The notes under the pieces are model-generated. The model did no database searches. It was not told where the DNA came from and was given only the letters and a program-made list of their open reading frames with translations. Below are positions 21,177 through 28,691 of a stretch of 42,117 nucleotides of DNA, one piece after another. The translations under genes were made by a program, and so were the position numbers. Origin of the DNA: Armatimonadota bacterium (lineage in GTDB: Bacteria > Bacillota > Desulfotomaculia > Desulfotomaculales > Nap2-2B). The stretch's first letter is position 1. Each line of letters opens with the position of its first letter. Location of the stretch: the NCBI GenBank assembly GCA_023511535.1, contig JAIMBK010000024.1, positions 1-42,117 on the forward strand. The letters run 5' to 3'.

Positions 21177-21416
21177 TTAATCAGGCCCCGGGATGTCAAG
21201 CGTCATACAACTCGTCCCCGGGCCGCATGATCTGGTGGTGAGCTGTGGTTTTTTCCCGCTTTTGCCCATGACGTAATTGGTCCTGCTGATCACCCGTTCA
21301 AAGGTTGTGGATTTGCAGGCGGGACATTCTATTTGATCCACTTTCTCGTTTGGGTTCAGGAAAAGCTTTTCAAAGAGTTTGCCGCATTGCAGGCAGCGAA
21401 ATTCAAAAATAGGCAT
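21177..21416 (-). CDS. FmdB-family zinc-ribbon protein
   Basis: 79 residues. The N-terminal MPIFEFRCLQCGKLFEKLF with Cys 8/11 and a second pair at 31/34 (ECPAC) makes a FmdB/CxxC-CxxC zinc ribbon. The C-terminus carries a further SCGPGTSC (Cys 64 and 70). The family is often called regulatory but has no proven common role. AGGAGG lies upstream on the minus strand (about 21422-21427). It is the first gene of a likely two-gene unit with the HEAT protein and is divergent from the ferredoxin-dsrMK operon, sharing the control region that contains the dsr box. Confidence 0.8.
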   Translation of the reverse strand: MPIFEFRCLQCGKLFEKLFLNPNEKVDQIECPACKSTTFERVISRTNYVMGKSGKKPQLTTRSCGPGTSCMTLDIPGPD

Positions 21417-21891
21417 TACTTACCTCCTCAAAAATTTAGAAATTATACTCCCGTCATCAGTATATCAACAGGGGGGCCGATCGTCAAATATAATGCCGAA
21501 AAAAATTCGAGTGTCCGGGCAGGAATCAGCAAATCCGTGCCGAAAACATAGAGGGGCAATTTAACAGGGGAAAAAAATATTCCGGAGAAGGATTAATTAA
21601 ATTAATGACGAATATATGTTATTAGTTGTTGGGTGAAGGGCGGGAAAGTTTTCTTCCCGTGCCCGGGGAGGTGGTCGTTTAAGCTGATTACCTGAAATGG
21701 CGGCGGGACTTTTTACCGGCGGCGGATGGGTGGAAGGCGCTTTTCGAGAGCGTTGCCGGGGTGGTCGGTTTTTTGCCGGCAAAGAAAGCTGGTTACGAAA
21801 AAAGCGGTTTAGGCAGCAAAACAGGGCGGGTGATTACCCGCCGAAGTCTGCGGGTTGGGGTTAATCTGGAAAGTACATTAAATCACAGGAG
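21417..21891. other. Divergent control region between fmdB-like gene and ferredoxin-dsrMK
   Basis: 475 bases without a convincing gene. It holds the second copy of the conserved dsr box (21590-21613) and a perfect 7-bp hairpin near the ferredoxin start (GGCGGGT 21825-21831 with ACCCGCC 21836-21842). A possible minus-strand frame (21597-21782) is Pro/Arg rich and unsupported. Confidence 0.6.
21590..21613 (+). promoter_or_regulatory. Conserved dsr upstream box, copy 2
   Basis: GGATTAATTAAAT followed by TAATGACGAAT; differs at one base from the block upstream of dsrA. Core TTAATTAA at 21593-21600. Similarity to copy 1 continues loosely for another 15-20 bases (TATTA..GTTTG versus TTATTAGTTG). 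It could serve ferredoxin-dsrMK to the right or the FmdB-like gene to the left. Confidence 0.65.
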
Positions 21892-22113
21892 GTGGATTCC
21901 TGGTTAACTGACCAGGATAAGGGAATGTTCAGAGTTTCTATTGATCGTGATAAATGCGAAGGATGCGGAGAGTGTGCCGATTCCTGCCCGGCTGGAATCC
22001 TGGGCATGGTAGACGGAAAAGCTGCTGTCGTCGGTGAGCCGGATGAATGTATGGGTTGCGAGACCTGTGTGACGGTCTGTCCCAGCGGAGCGGCCCAGAT
22101 CGAAGAATCCTAG
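21892..22113 (+). CDS. 2[4Fe-4S] ferredoxin of the dsrMK operon
   Basis: Small ferredoxin with two full cluster motifs, CEGCGECADSC and CMGCETCVTVC, each followed by P. It would carry low-potential electrons to or from DsrMK or DsrAB in the cytoplasm. A GTG at 21892 opens the frame but overlaps the AGGAGG at 21887-21892; the ATG at 21925 gives a 62-residue protein starting MFRVSIDRDKCEGCG, the usual ferredoxin form, but has only AAGGG directly before it. The exact start is therefore open. It is separated from dsrM by 137 bases containing a hairpin. Confidence 0.93.
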   Translation: MDSWLTDQDKGMFRVSIDRDKCEGCGECADSCPAGILGMVDGKAAVVGEPDECMGCETCVTVCPSGAAQIEES

Positions 22114-22166
22114 AGAAAGGGAGAGAAGGAGAAGAATCTTTTCAGCCTTGAAGCCGCTTAACTTAT

Positions 22167-22206
22167 CGTCGCGAAAAGAAGTTCACCCCGGTCTTCTTTC
22201 GCGGCG
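22167..22206 (+). promoter_or_regulatory. Hairpin between ferredoxin and dsrM
   Basis: CGTCGCGAAAAGAAG (22167-22181) pairs with CTTCTTTCGCGGCG (22193-22206) with one wobble and one bulged A; loop of 11 bases. No T-run follows, so it is not a standard terminator. It may be an mRNA processing or stability element separating expression of the two genes. Confidence 0.6.
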
Positions 22207-22250
22207 GCTGATCTGGTCCTGACCGTTTAAACACAGCCCAAAAGAGAGGG

Positions 22251-23075
22251 GTGAACAGCCTGGTGGCGTACTTTATTGTCCAGATTCTGCCTTACATTGC
22301 GGTCACAATCTTTGGTTTGGGTCTTTTGTTTCGTCTGGTCCGGTGGGCGGGAGCGCGGCTTTTGGGTACGTCCCACGAGATAACGCTGGCGCCGTTTCCG
22401 CAGAGTCCCTTCCAGGCAGGGTGGGTTTTTCTCCGGGAAATAGCTTTTTTCCGGAACGTATTCTTTTTTGATCCGTCTTTGTGGGTTGGTGCGTGGCCGA
22501 TGCACATGGCTCTGTTTATGGTTCTTGGCGGCCATGCGGTAGGGTTTTATTTCACCGGGCATCAATTTGTGTATATAGGGATGTCCCCGGAATTAAGTGA
22601 GTATATGTCGAATTTACTGGGTTCGGTGTTTGGTTTAGTCTTGTTGTTGGGGTTAATTTACCTGCTGGTCCGGAAGGTAAGTTTGGTGAAAACGAGGCAG
22701 GTCTCCAACCCGAGCGACTACCTGCACCTGATCTTTTTAATCGCTATCGTCACTGTTGGCGATATCATGCGTTATTTCCCGCAGTACGGGATGCACTACG
22801 AAGAAGTGTACGAATATTTCAAGGCGCTTATTTTGCTGCAGCCGGTACCGGAATTTGTTTTTCACAACTGGTTTTTTATCACTCACATGCTGTTGGTGCA
22901 GTGTTTAATGATTTATTTTCCATTCAGCAAGTTGCTGCATCTATTCGGCATGTTTGCCATGCGTTGGATTGAAAACCGCGTGCATATAGATCCCGAGCCC
23001 GGCCTTCCCGGGGTTGACGTTGCGGCGGCCAGGGCGAGGGGTACGGGTTTACCTTCTGCCGGCGGCACTGCGTAA
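22251..23075 (+). CDS. dsrM: DsrM, membrane cytochrome b subunit
   Basis: About 270 residues with five to six membrane segments (starting AYFIVQILPYIAVTIFGLGL) and membrane His residues (for example HMALFMVLGGHAVGF and FFITHMLLV) expected to bind heme b, as in NarI-like quinone-oxidising subunits. With DsrK it forms the membrane DsrMK complex that links menaquinol to reduction of the DsrC trisulfide. GTG at 22251 abuts the GAGAGGGG ribosome site, so the in-frame GTG at 22263 (reading MAYFIV) may be the true start. dsrK follows 15 bases downstream. DsrJOP are not present. Confidence 0.93.
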   Translation: MNSLVAYFIVQILPYIAVTIFGLGLLFRLVRWAGARLLGTSHEITLAPFPQSPFQAGWVFLREIAFFRNVFFFDPSLWVGAWPMHMALFMVLGGHAVGFYFTGHQFVYIGMSPELSEYMSNLLGSVFGLVLLLGLIYLLVRKVSLVKTRQVSNPSDYLHLIFLIAIVTVGDIMRYFPQYGMHYEEVYEYFKALILLQPVPEFVFHNWFFITHMLLVQCLMIYFPFSKLLHLFGMFAMRWIENRVHIDPEPGLPGVDVAAARARGTGLPSAGGTA

Positions 23076-23090
23076 GGGGGAGGAGTAGAG

Positions 23091-24488
23091 ATGCCAGAGT
23101 ATAAAGGCATGGCGCAACCGGTCAAGGCCACTGTCGAAGATCTCAAAAAACTGCGGCTGGTTCCTGTGCCGGACGAGAAAAAAGTGGAAGAAGCCATCAG
23201 ATTGCTGGATGAGGCGCGGAAAAAATTCCGTTCTTTCGTGCTGGCCATGGAATCCTGCGTGAAGTGCGGGCTTTGCGCGGAAAATTGCCACGCTTACCTG
23301 GGTACCAGGGATCCCCATAACATTCCGACCAACCGGGCGGAATTAATCAGGAAAGTTTACAAGCGTTACTTTACGCTGGAAGGCCGCTGGTTTGGTAAGC
23401 TGGTGGGCGCCGAAGATCTGACTTTAGATACCCTTGAGCAGTGGTATTCTTATTTCTACCAGTGTACCGAATGCCGTCGGTGCGGTTCTGTCTGCCCGTT
23501 CGGGATCGACACCTGTGAAGTGACCATGATTGCCCGCCAGATCCTGTACTGGCTGGGGATGGTGCCCAAGCTTCACGTAGGAGGAGGATGGGGAATTGAA
23601 AGGGTGGGCAACCAGACCAACGTGGCCAAGCCAGCGATCGTTGACACCCTTGAATTCCTCAGCGAGGAAATAAAGGACGAGTTCGGGGTGGACGTAAGAT
23701 TCCCCGTTGACGAAGAGGCGGACATTTTATACGTGCCGTCGTCTGCGGACTACATGCTCAACCCTTACACCTTGATGGGGGCGGCGATGTTTTTCACGTA
23801 CATCGGCGCGAAGTGGACCATCCCCAGCTTTATGTCGGAAGCAGGAAACTTCGGTCTTTTATTCGACCAGCGGCATTTGATGCGGCACCTTTTCATGCGC
23901 CTGCACGATTCCGCCGTGAACCTGGGGGTAAAGAAAATCGTGTGGGGCGAGTGCGGGCACGGCTGGCGCGCCTGGAAGATGTACCTGCCTTATTTCGTGG
24001 ACAGACCGCTACGGTGGGAAATTACCCACCTGCACGACGAGGTGGCTTACTACATCCGGACAAATCAATTAAAACTTGATCCCACCAGAAACAGCCAGCC
24101 GGTTACGCTCCACGACCCGTGCAATTACGTGCGGGCCTGCAGCCCGGCCGGGCCATACGGCCATACGGAAAACATGCGCACCATCATCCGGGCGGTCACC
24201 GTCGACTTCCGGGAAATGTACCCCAACCGGGAAAAGAATTTTTGTTGCGGCGGCGGTTCGGCCGTGCTGTTTGACGACCCGGAGATGTACCAGAAGCGCA
24301 TCCAGTTTTCCCAAACGAAGGCCGACCAGATCAGGGCGACCGGTGTGGGCAAGGACGGCAACGGGATCTTGTGCGCCCCCTGTTCTATTTGCAAGGCCCA
24401 GTTCTACCCGATGGTGGAAGAACACGAGCTGGGCGTGACGGTTCACGGGTTAATTGACCTTGTCGGTAAGGCTCTGGTTTGGAAATAA
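23091..24488 (+). CDS. dsrK: DsrK, HdrD-like iron-sulfur subunit
   Basis: 465 residues, cytoplasmic subunit of DsrMK, related to the heterodisulfide reductase catalytic subunit HdrD. Two 4Fe-4S motifs are visible (CVKCGLCAENC about residue 60 and CTECRRCGSVCP about 125), then the Cys-rich catalytic region with ECGHGW, HDPCNYVRAC, NFCCGGGSA and CAPCSICKAQF, the CCG-type motifs that bind the special 4Fe-4S cluster which acts on disulfide or trisulfide substrates. All are intact. ATG with GGGGGAGGAG upstream. Expected partner: DsrC. Confidence 0.97.
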   Translation: MPEYKGMAQPVKATVEDLKKLRLVPVPDEKKVEEAIRLLDEARKKFRSFVLAMESCVKCGLCAENCHAYLGTRDPHNIPTNRAELIRKVYKRYFTLEGRWFGKLVGAEDLTLDTLEQWYSYFYQCTECRRCGSVCPFGIDTCEVTMIARQILYWLGMVPKLHVGGGWGIERVGNQTNVAKPAIVDTLEFLSEEIKDEFGVDVRFPVDEEADILYVPSSADYMLNPYTLMGAAMFFTYIGAKWTIPSFMSEAGNFGLLFDQRHLMRHLFMRLHDSAVNLGVKKIVWGECGHGWRAWKMYLPYFVDRPLRWEITHLHDEVAYYIRTNQLKLDPTRNSQPVTLHDPCNYVRACSPAGPYGHTENMRTIIRAVTVDFREMYPNREKNFCCGGGSAVLFDDPEMYQKRIQFSQTKADQIRATGVGKDGNGILCAPCSICKAQFYPMVEEHELGVTVHGLIDLVGKALVWK

Positions 24489-24513
24489 TAAAAGGGGAAA
24501 GGGACAGGGCAGG

Positions 24514-24542
24514 TTGACGGGAAAGATGTTTAATGGTATTCT
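24514..24542 (+). promoter_or_regulatory. Promoter of dsrC
   Basis: TTGACG at 24514-24519, 17-base spacer, TATTCT at 24537-24542. It lies after the dsrK stop, about 110 bases before dsrC, so dsrC can be transcribed separately. Confidence 0.6.
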
Positions 24543-24615
24543 TATAAGTGGGAGAGTGGTTGCTGGAGGAGAGAAAAGAGGCGGGGGGATTTAGAAAGAG
24601 ATGGGGCAGTCTACT

Positions 24616-24623
24616 TTAATTAA
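24616..24623 (+). promoter_or_regulatory. TTAATTAA core upstream of dsrC
   Basis: The eight-base palindrome TTAATTAA (within TTTAATTAAA) that forms the core of the two dsr boxes occurs here in the dsrC leader. Flanks are not conserved, so it is weaker evidence for a shared operator. Confidence 0.35.
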
Positions 24624-24654
24624 AGAAAATTTTCACGGAGGTGTGCTTTGAATA

Positions 24655-24972
24655 ATGGCATCGATCAATGTTAATGGTGTGGAAATCGAAATTGACGAAG
24701 ATGGTTTTATTCAGGACCCTGATAAGTGGAACGAGGACGTAGCAAAGTTTCTGGCGAAGGGCGAAGGCGTCGAAGAAATGGGCGACGACCACTGGAAAGT
24801 TGTTAACTACCTGAGAGATTATTACTTGAAGTTCCAGATTGCTCCAATGATCCGGAAGCTTTGCAAGGAAACCGGCTTTAGCTTGAAGTACATCTACGAG
24901 CTGTTCCCGTCCGGGCCGGCGAAAGGCGCTTGCAAAATCGCCGGTTTGCCAAAGCCCACCGGCTGCGTATAA
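24655..24972 (+). CDS. dsrC: DsrC, sulfur-carrier protein
   Basis: 105 residues, the standard size. DsrC receives sulfur from DsrAB as a trisulfide bridging two Cys on its flexible C-terminal arm, and DsrMK then releases it. Both Cys are present: Cys93 and the penultimate Cys104 in ACKIAGLPKPTGCV, the diagnostic arm of true DsrC as opposed to TusE or one-Cys homologues. GGAGGTG precedes the start. It has its own promoter and terminator, as expected for a protein needed in excess. Confidence 0.98.
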   Translation: MASINVNGVEIEIDEDGFIQDPDKWNEDVAKFLAKGEGVEEMGDDHWKVVNYLRDYYLKFQIAPMIRKLCKETGFSLKYIYELFPSGPAKGACKIAGLPKPTGCV

Positions 24973-25011
24973 GCAAGAGAAAGGCAACCACCAGAAGGTC
25001 GCTGGTATACT

Positions 25012-25050
25012 ACCCGTCCCGGCAAGGTTTATAAGGGGCGGGTTCTATTT
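25012..25050 (+). terminator. Terminator of dsrC
   Basis: ACCCGTCCC (25012-25020) pairs with GGGGCGGGT (25035-25043) with one wobble; 14-base loop; followed by TCTATTTT. Confidence 0.8.
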
Positions 25051-25060
25051 TAGAGTTGCC

Positions 25061-25170
25061 AGAGACACAAAGACATAGAGGCACAAAGAGAAAGATCAGG
25101 ATCATTGAGATGCCGGATGAGAAGAGCTTAAACTATTTCCTTTGTGCCTGTGAACTTTGGGTCTGTTTTA
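25061..25170. repeat. Interspersed octamer-repeat element, copy 3
   Basis: Degenerate 8-base units AGAGACAC, AAAGACAT, AGAGGCAC, AAAGAGAA from 25061, and a complementary arm with CCTTTGTGCC around 25139-25148. It lies between dsrC and cbiA and creates a spurious N-terminal extension of the cbiA frame. Confidence 0.7.
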
Positions 25171-25229
25171 TCAGGGCAGCTGTAATTTCTGTATCGAATC
25201 TGGCGGGAGAGCTATTTGAGGTGAAGATG

Positions 25230-26645
25230 ATGCCGTTCGTGCCGCGCCTGGTGATCGGGGCGCCCCACGGGCGTTCGGGCAAAACGACCGTTGCTGTTGG
25301 CCTTTTGGCTTCCCTGATCAGTGAAAAGGGGCTGACCGTACAGCCCTTTAAGAAAGGTCCCGATTTTATCGATCCCGGCTGGCTTTCCCGGGTGGCGGGC
25401 AGGGAGTGCCGGAACCTGGACAGTTTTTTAATGGACCGGGAAAATATCCTGGCTTCTTTTTTAACTTATACCGCCGGGGCAGATCTGGGTATTGTGGAAG
25501 GGGCCATGGGTCTGTACGACGGAGTGGATCTCCAGGGCAGCGGGAGCACGGCGGAAATCGCCAAAATTATCCGGGCCCCGGTCGTTCTGGTGGTCGACTG
25601 TACGCGGATGACCAGAAGCGTGGCGGCCGTGGTGATGGGTTTTTTGCATTTTGATCCGGATTTGAAGATCGCCGGGGTAATTTTAAACAAAGTGGCCCGT
25701 CCGCGGCACGAGGAAATGCTGCGGGCCGCGCTGCAAACGTACTGCGGCGTGCCGGTTCTGGGGGCCATTCCCAAAGGGGAAAAACTCTGTATTCCGGACC
25801 GTCACCTGGGGCTGGTTCCGGTGGCGGAGAACGCTGAACTGGTCCGAAAAATCCGGGAGATTGGCCAGGCTGCCAGCAAATACCTCGATCTGGACGCACT
25901 TTTGAAGGCCGCCGCGGATGCACCCGCCCTGGAAGAAAAAGGGCTTTTCTTTGCCAACCCGCTTCCGGTTGGGAAGGTGAAAATCGGCATTTTTAAGGAC
26001 CGGGCCTTTACCTTTTATTACCCGGAAAACCTGGAGGCGCTGGAAGCGTGCGGAGCAGAAATAGTGGCAATCGACTCCCTCCGGGACCCCTTTTTGCCGG
26101 CGGTGGACGCCTTATACCTGGGCGGCGGGTTTCCTGAAATTTTTGCCGCGGAGCTGGAGGCCAACGCGGGCCTGCGGAGCGCCGTCAGAAAAGCGGTGGA
26201 AGACGGGCTGCCGGTTTACGCCGAATGCGGCGGGCTGATGTACCTGGCCCGGGAACTGAAGTGGCAGAATAAAACATACCGGATGGCGGGCGCTCTGCCC
26301 TTTGATGTGCTTCTTGCCGACCGGCCCCAGGGGCACGGCTACGAGATTATCGAGGCAGCCGGCGAAAACCCTTTTGTTCCGGTGGGGGCAACGATCAAGG
26401 CGCACGAGTTTCACCATTCCCGGGTGATCAACCTCGACCGATCCCGGGTGCGCTTTGCTTTCCGGGTGCTGCGGGGGTGGGGAATCGACGGTTTGAACGA
26501 CGGCCTGGTTTACAAAAATGTACTGGCCGCCTACGCCCACATCCACGCCCTGGCGACGCCGGACTGGGCCCGCTGGCTGGTGGCGAAGGCCGCCGGCGAC
26601 AGAAGTACACATTCCCGGGTGATTACTTTTCGGGGGTTACTTTAA
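25230..26645 (+). CDS. Cobyrinate a,c-diamide synthase family protein (CbiA / DsrN)
   Basis: 471 residues from the chosen start. It has an N-terminal dethiobiotin-synthetase-like ATP-binding domain with P-loop GAPHGRSGKTT (about 10-20) and a C-terminal class I glutamine amidotransferase domain with AECGGLMYL (catalytic Cys about 332) and a downstream HEFHHS. CbiA amidates side chains of cobyrinate; the dsr-linked homologue DsrN is thought to amidate siroheme for DsrAB. Its place right after dsrC favours DsrN, though a role in cobalamin synthesis cannot be excluded. The frame is open to 25056, but that part is repeat DNA; GAGGTG at 25218-25223 fits the ATG at 25230 (or 25227). Its end overlaps the convergent hicA by nine bases. 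Confidence 0.9.
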   Translation: MPFVPRLVIGAPHGRSGKTTVAVGLLASLISEKGLTVQPFKKGPDFIDPGWLSRVAGRECRNLDSFLMDRENILASFLTYTAGADLGIVEGAMGLYDGVDLQGSGSTAEIAKIIRAPVVLVVDCTRMTRSVAAVVMGFLHFDPDLKIAGVILNKVARPRHEEMLRAALQTYCGVPVLGAIPKGEKLCIPDRHLGLVPVAENAELVRKIREIGQAASKYLDLDALLKAAADAPALEEKGLFFANPLPVGKVKIGIFKDRAFTFYYPENLEALEACGAEIVAIDSLRDPFLPAVDALYLGGGFPEIFAAELEANAGLRSAVRKAVEDGLPVYAECGGLMYLARELKWQNKTYRMAGALPFDVLLADRPQGHGYEIIEAAGENPFVPVGATIKAHEFHHSRVINLDRSRVRFAFRVLRGWGIDGLNDGLVYKNVLAAYAHIHALATPDWARWLVAKAAGDRSTHSRVITFRGLL

Positions 26646-26870
26646 ACTTTCCCATTCCTGCAGGCTAATCTTCCGGTTAATAATCTTTTCGACTTCTTCA
26701 AGCATCATTTTTAGCTGTGGTATAGAATAATCCGGATTAGAAGGAATACTTAAGCGGAAATTTCCGTAAACCATAAACTCATGACGGGTTCCGCTGTAAG
26801 GTCCGTGGAACCCCAACCGGCGAAGGCGGCCGATGAATTCCCGGCGTTTACAGGGAGCCCACCGACTCAT
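26637..26870 (-). CDS. hicA: HicA-type toxin (mRNA interferase)
   Basis: About 77 residues, starting MSRWAPCKRREFIGRLRRLG and holding the catalytic His in YSGTRHEFM, as in HicA double-stranded-RNA-binding-fold endoribonucleases that cut mRNA. The frame continues to 26894, but CCAGGAG ahead of the ATG at 26870 supports that start. It overlaps the end of hicB by 23 bases, and its last nine bases overlap the end of cbiA on the other strand. Confidence 0.85.
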   Translation of the reverse strand: MSRWAPCKRREFIGRLRRLGFHGPYSGTRHEFMVYGNFRLSIPSNPDYSIPQLKMMLEEVEKIINRKISLQEWESLK

Positions 26871-27117
26871 GACGAGGCTCCTGGTTAAGGTCAATATCGT
26901 TGATTACCGGGAGGGAGTGTTTGAGCTTTAGACCCAGCAGAATCCAATCCTCGAGGGTGGAACGAAGTTCAGCTTCACATTCCCTCAGTGTCCGTCCGAA
27001 AGCTACAACGCCTGTACACGTGGGAATGCGCCCGGCAAAAGTGCCGTCTTCAAGCTTATCGTAGGCCGCTTCAGCCATACATTGATTGATGTAATCAGTA
27101 AGAATAAAGGATGCCAC
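26848..27117 (-). CDS. hicB: HicB-type antitoxin
   Basis: 89 residues, GTG start with GGAGG upstream. The YDKLEDGTFAGRIPTCTGVVAFG segment is the HicB RNase-H-like fold start, followed by helix GRTLRECEAELRSTLEDWI. The C-terminus is short, without an obvious long DNA-binding domain. It would neutralise HicA and repress the pair. Antitoxin first, toxin second and overlapping. Confidence 0.88.
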   Translation of the reverse strand: MASFILTDYINQCMAEAAYDKLEDGTFAGRIPTCTGVVAFGRTLRECEAELRSTLEDWILLGLKLKHSLPVINDIDLNQEPRHESVGSL

Positions 27118-27167
27118 CAGTAAAAACCTCCGGATAATAAATAACCCTGGTGTTCATAGCTTACCCT

Positions 27168-27195
27168 AAAAAAAAGCTCTTTTCAAGAGTTTTTT
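27168..27195 (-). terminator. Bidirectional terminator downstream of ypeB
   Basis: AAAAAGCTCTT (27171-27181) pairs with AAGAGTTTTTT (27185-27195), three-base loop, with a G-T wobble. On the minus strand the stem is followed by a T-run, ending the sleB-ypeB transcript before hicBA. Confidence 0.85.
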
Positions 27196-27225
27196 ATGTA
27201 TTTACAGGTACTGCGTAAATTTATA

Positions 27226-28596
27226 TTAAAGCGTCAGAATCCCCTCGGGGTTCCGCACCAGCCTTAAAACCTGTTCCTCCTTGCCGTCCAGGGCGTTGAT
27301 GTAGATCAGGAAGGTGTCGTTGTCCAGCTGGCCGCGGAATTCGTACGCCAGCCTCTCTTTGTCGACGCCCGCCGGGATCAGGGCCAGGTGGCCGCCGGTA
27401 ACGTTCTTCAGGTGCGGGCTTAATTTTGTCCGGGCCTGGGCGGCGGTAATCCGCGGCCGGGGAATCTCCCGCTGGTGGTGGTTCATCAGGTAGCTCGCCG
27501 CTTCCAGGCCCACAACCTGTCCATTGTCCAGGGCGACGGTTACCTTGATCTGGTCCGGATAAAGGATCACTCCGTTTTGAGTGGCGGCAAAGTTAAAGAT
27601 GGCCACACCACCGCCGTGTTCGTAGTAGGTAGGGATCAGATCCCGGTAGCCCCGCCGGATTAAAAATTCTTTGGCTTTTTCTCGCGCCTGCTCCAGGCTG
27701 AGGGTCTGTTTGCCCACGTTCCGGGCATTGGTGTACCACAGGACGTGGCCGCCCGTTTCGCTTACGGCCACGGCTGCCCTTTCCTGAAAACTGGGCCGGC
27801 GGGAGGCAATATCCACCTGGTAGGCCCTGATTTTTCCCTTATTAATGTTCACCCTTTCCACCGCGTAGTTTTCCGGCGGAAAACGGCGGTCAAGGAATTC
27901 CAGGGCTTTTTTCCGGGCCTGTTCAGCGGTGATTTTCCCGCCCGTCAACCCCTTTGGTTTCTTTTTTTCCAGGTGGTCGGAAAACGGCCCGTCGTAAATC
28001 AGGGCAGGAATTCCTTTCATATGCTCTTCCACCGTCTGAAAATTCCGGCTGGCCAGTTTGGGTTCCTGGCGCTGGAAAACCCGGCCTGTCCTCCGGGAAA
28101 GTTCGCTTAAATAAAGTTTTCCGGCAGCGATTTGTCTTTCAATGTCCTGCAGGTCGGTATTCAGGGTGGACGCCTGCTTGTAAAGCCGGCTCAGGGTTTC
28201 CCGTTCCTTTTGATTTTTTTCCTCGCCGGAAGATACTTTGCCGGCCAGGGAATAGGCGTAATCGCCCACCTGGGTAAGGAACTTGGCCGTGCGCCCGATG
28301 GAGATGTCGGGCAGCGGCAGCTGGTTGAGATTGGTCTGGGCGGCGTTGGCCCGCTGCCAGATCTCCAGCAGGATTTTATTGTCCACCTCCGGGGCCTGGG
28401 CGACCAGCAGTTTGGACAGGAGTACTTCCACGTTTTGAATATTGTTTAAGGTATCGTAGAAAGAGCGGTAATATTTATTGGTCAGGGCAATTTCCAATTG
28501 TTTGCGCACGGTGTACTGGTGGTAGCCCCAGTAGCCCAGGGAACCCAGCAGGATTACCCCGATTGCCAGGGGCAAAAGCCAGCGCCGGCGATTCAT
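27226..28596 (-). CDS. ypeB: Germination protein YpeB
   Basis: 456 residues. One N-terminal membrane segment (about 6-25), a long helical region (30-200), and three PepSY-like repeats in the C-terminal half (about 220-300, 310-375, 385-450; for example GGKITAEQARKKALEFLDRR and TAAQARTKLSPHL). YpeB is needed for stable accumulation of the cortex-lytic enzyme SleB in the spore inner membrane. It follows sleB in the same direction, the standard order, but a terminator-like structure sits between them. AAGGAGG precedes the ATG. Confidence 0.95.
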   Translation of the reverse strand: MNRRRWLLPLAIGVILLGSLGYWGYHQYTVRKQLEIALTNKYYRSFYDTLNNIQNVEVLLSKLLVAQAPEVDNKILLEIWQRANAAQTNLNQLPLPDISIGRTAKFLTQVGDYAYSLAGKVSSGEEKNQKERETLSRLYKQASTLNTDLQDIERQIAAGKLYLSELSRRTGRVFQRQEPKLASRNFQTVEEHMKGIPALIYDGPFSDHLEKKKPKGLTGGKITAEQARKKALEFLDRRFPPENYAVERVNINKGKIRAYQVDIASRRPSFQERAAVAVSETGGHVLWYTNARNVGKQTLSLEQAREKAKEFLIRRGYRDLIPTYYEHGGGVAIFNFAATQNGVILYPDQIKVTVALDNGQVVGLEAASYLMNHHQREIPRPRITAAQARTKLSPHLKNVTGGHLALIPAGVDKERLAYEFRGQLDNDTFLIYINALDGKEEQVLRLVRNPEGILTL

Positions 28597-28614
28597 CGGG
28601 CAGACCTCCTTGAG

Positions 28615-28649
28615 CAGTAGTCGGTTATCGGTCGTCAGTCATCAGGCCG
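28615..28649. repeat. Heptanucleotide repeat (CGGTCGT / CAGTCAT family)
   Basis: Seven-base units CAGTAGT, CGGTTAT, CGGTCGT, CAGTCAT, CAGGCCG in strict register, in the sleB-ypeB spacer. A related shorter tract lies at 29454-29475 directly upstream of sleB. Confidence 0.65.
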
Positions 28650-28691
28650 GGGAAATGAAACTAAATTCAGGTACCTAACTTTCGCCCTCTG

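Noticed and set aside
25056-25229. N-terminal extension of cbiA/dsrN
   Set aside because: It translates the octamer-repeat element; the SD at 25218-25223 and the family N-terminus point to 25230.
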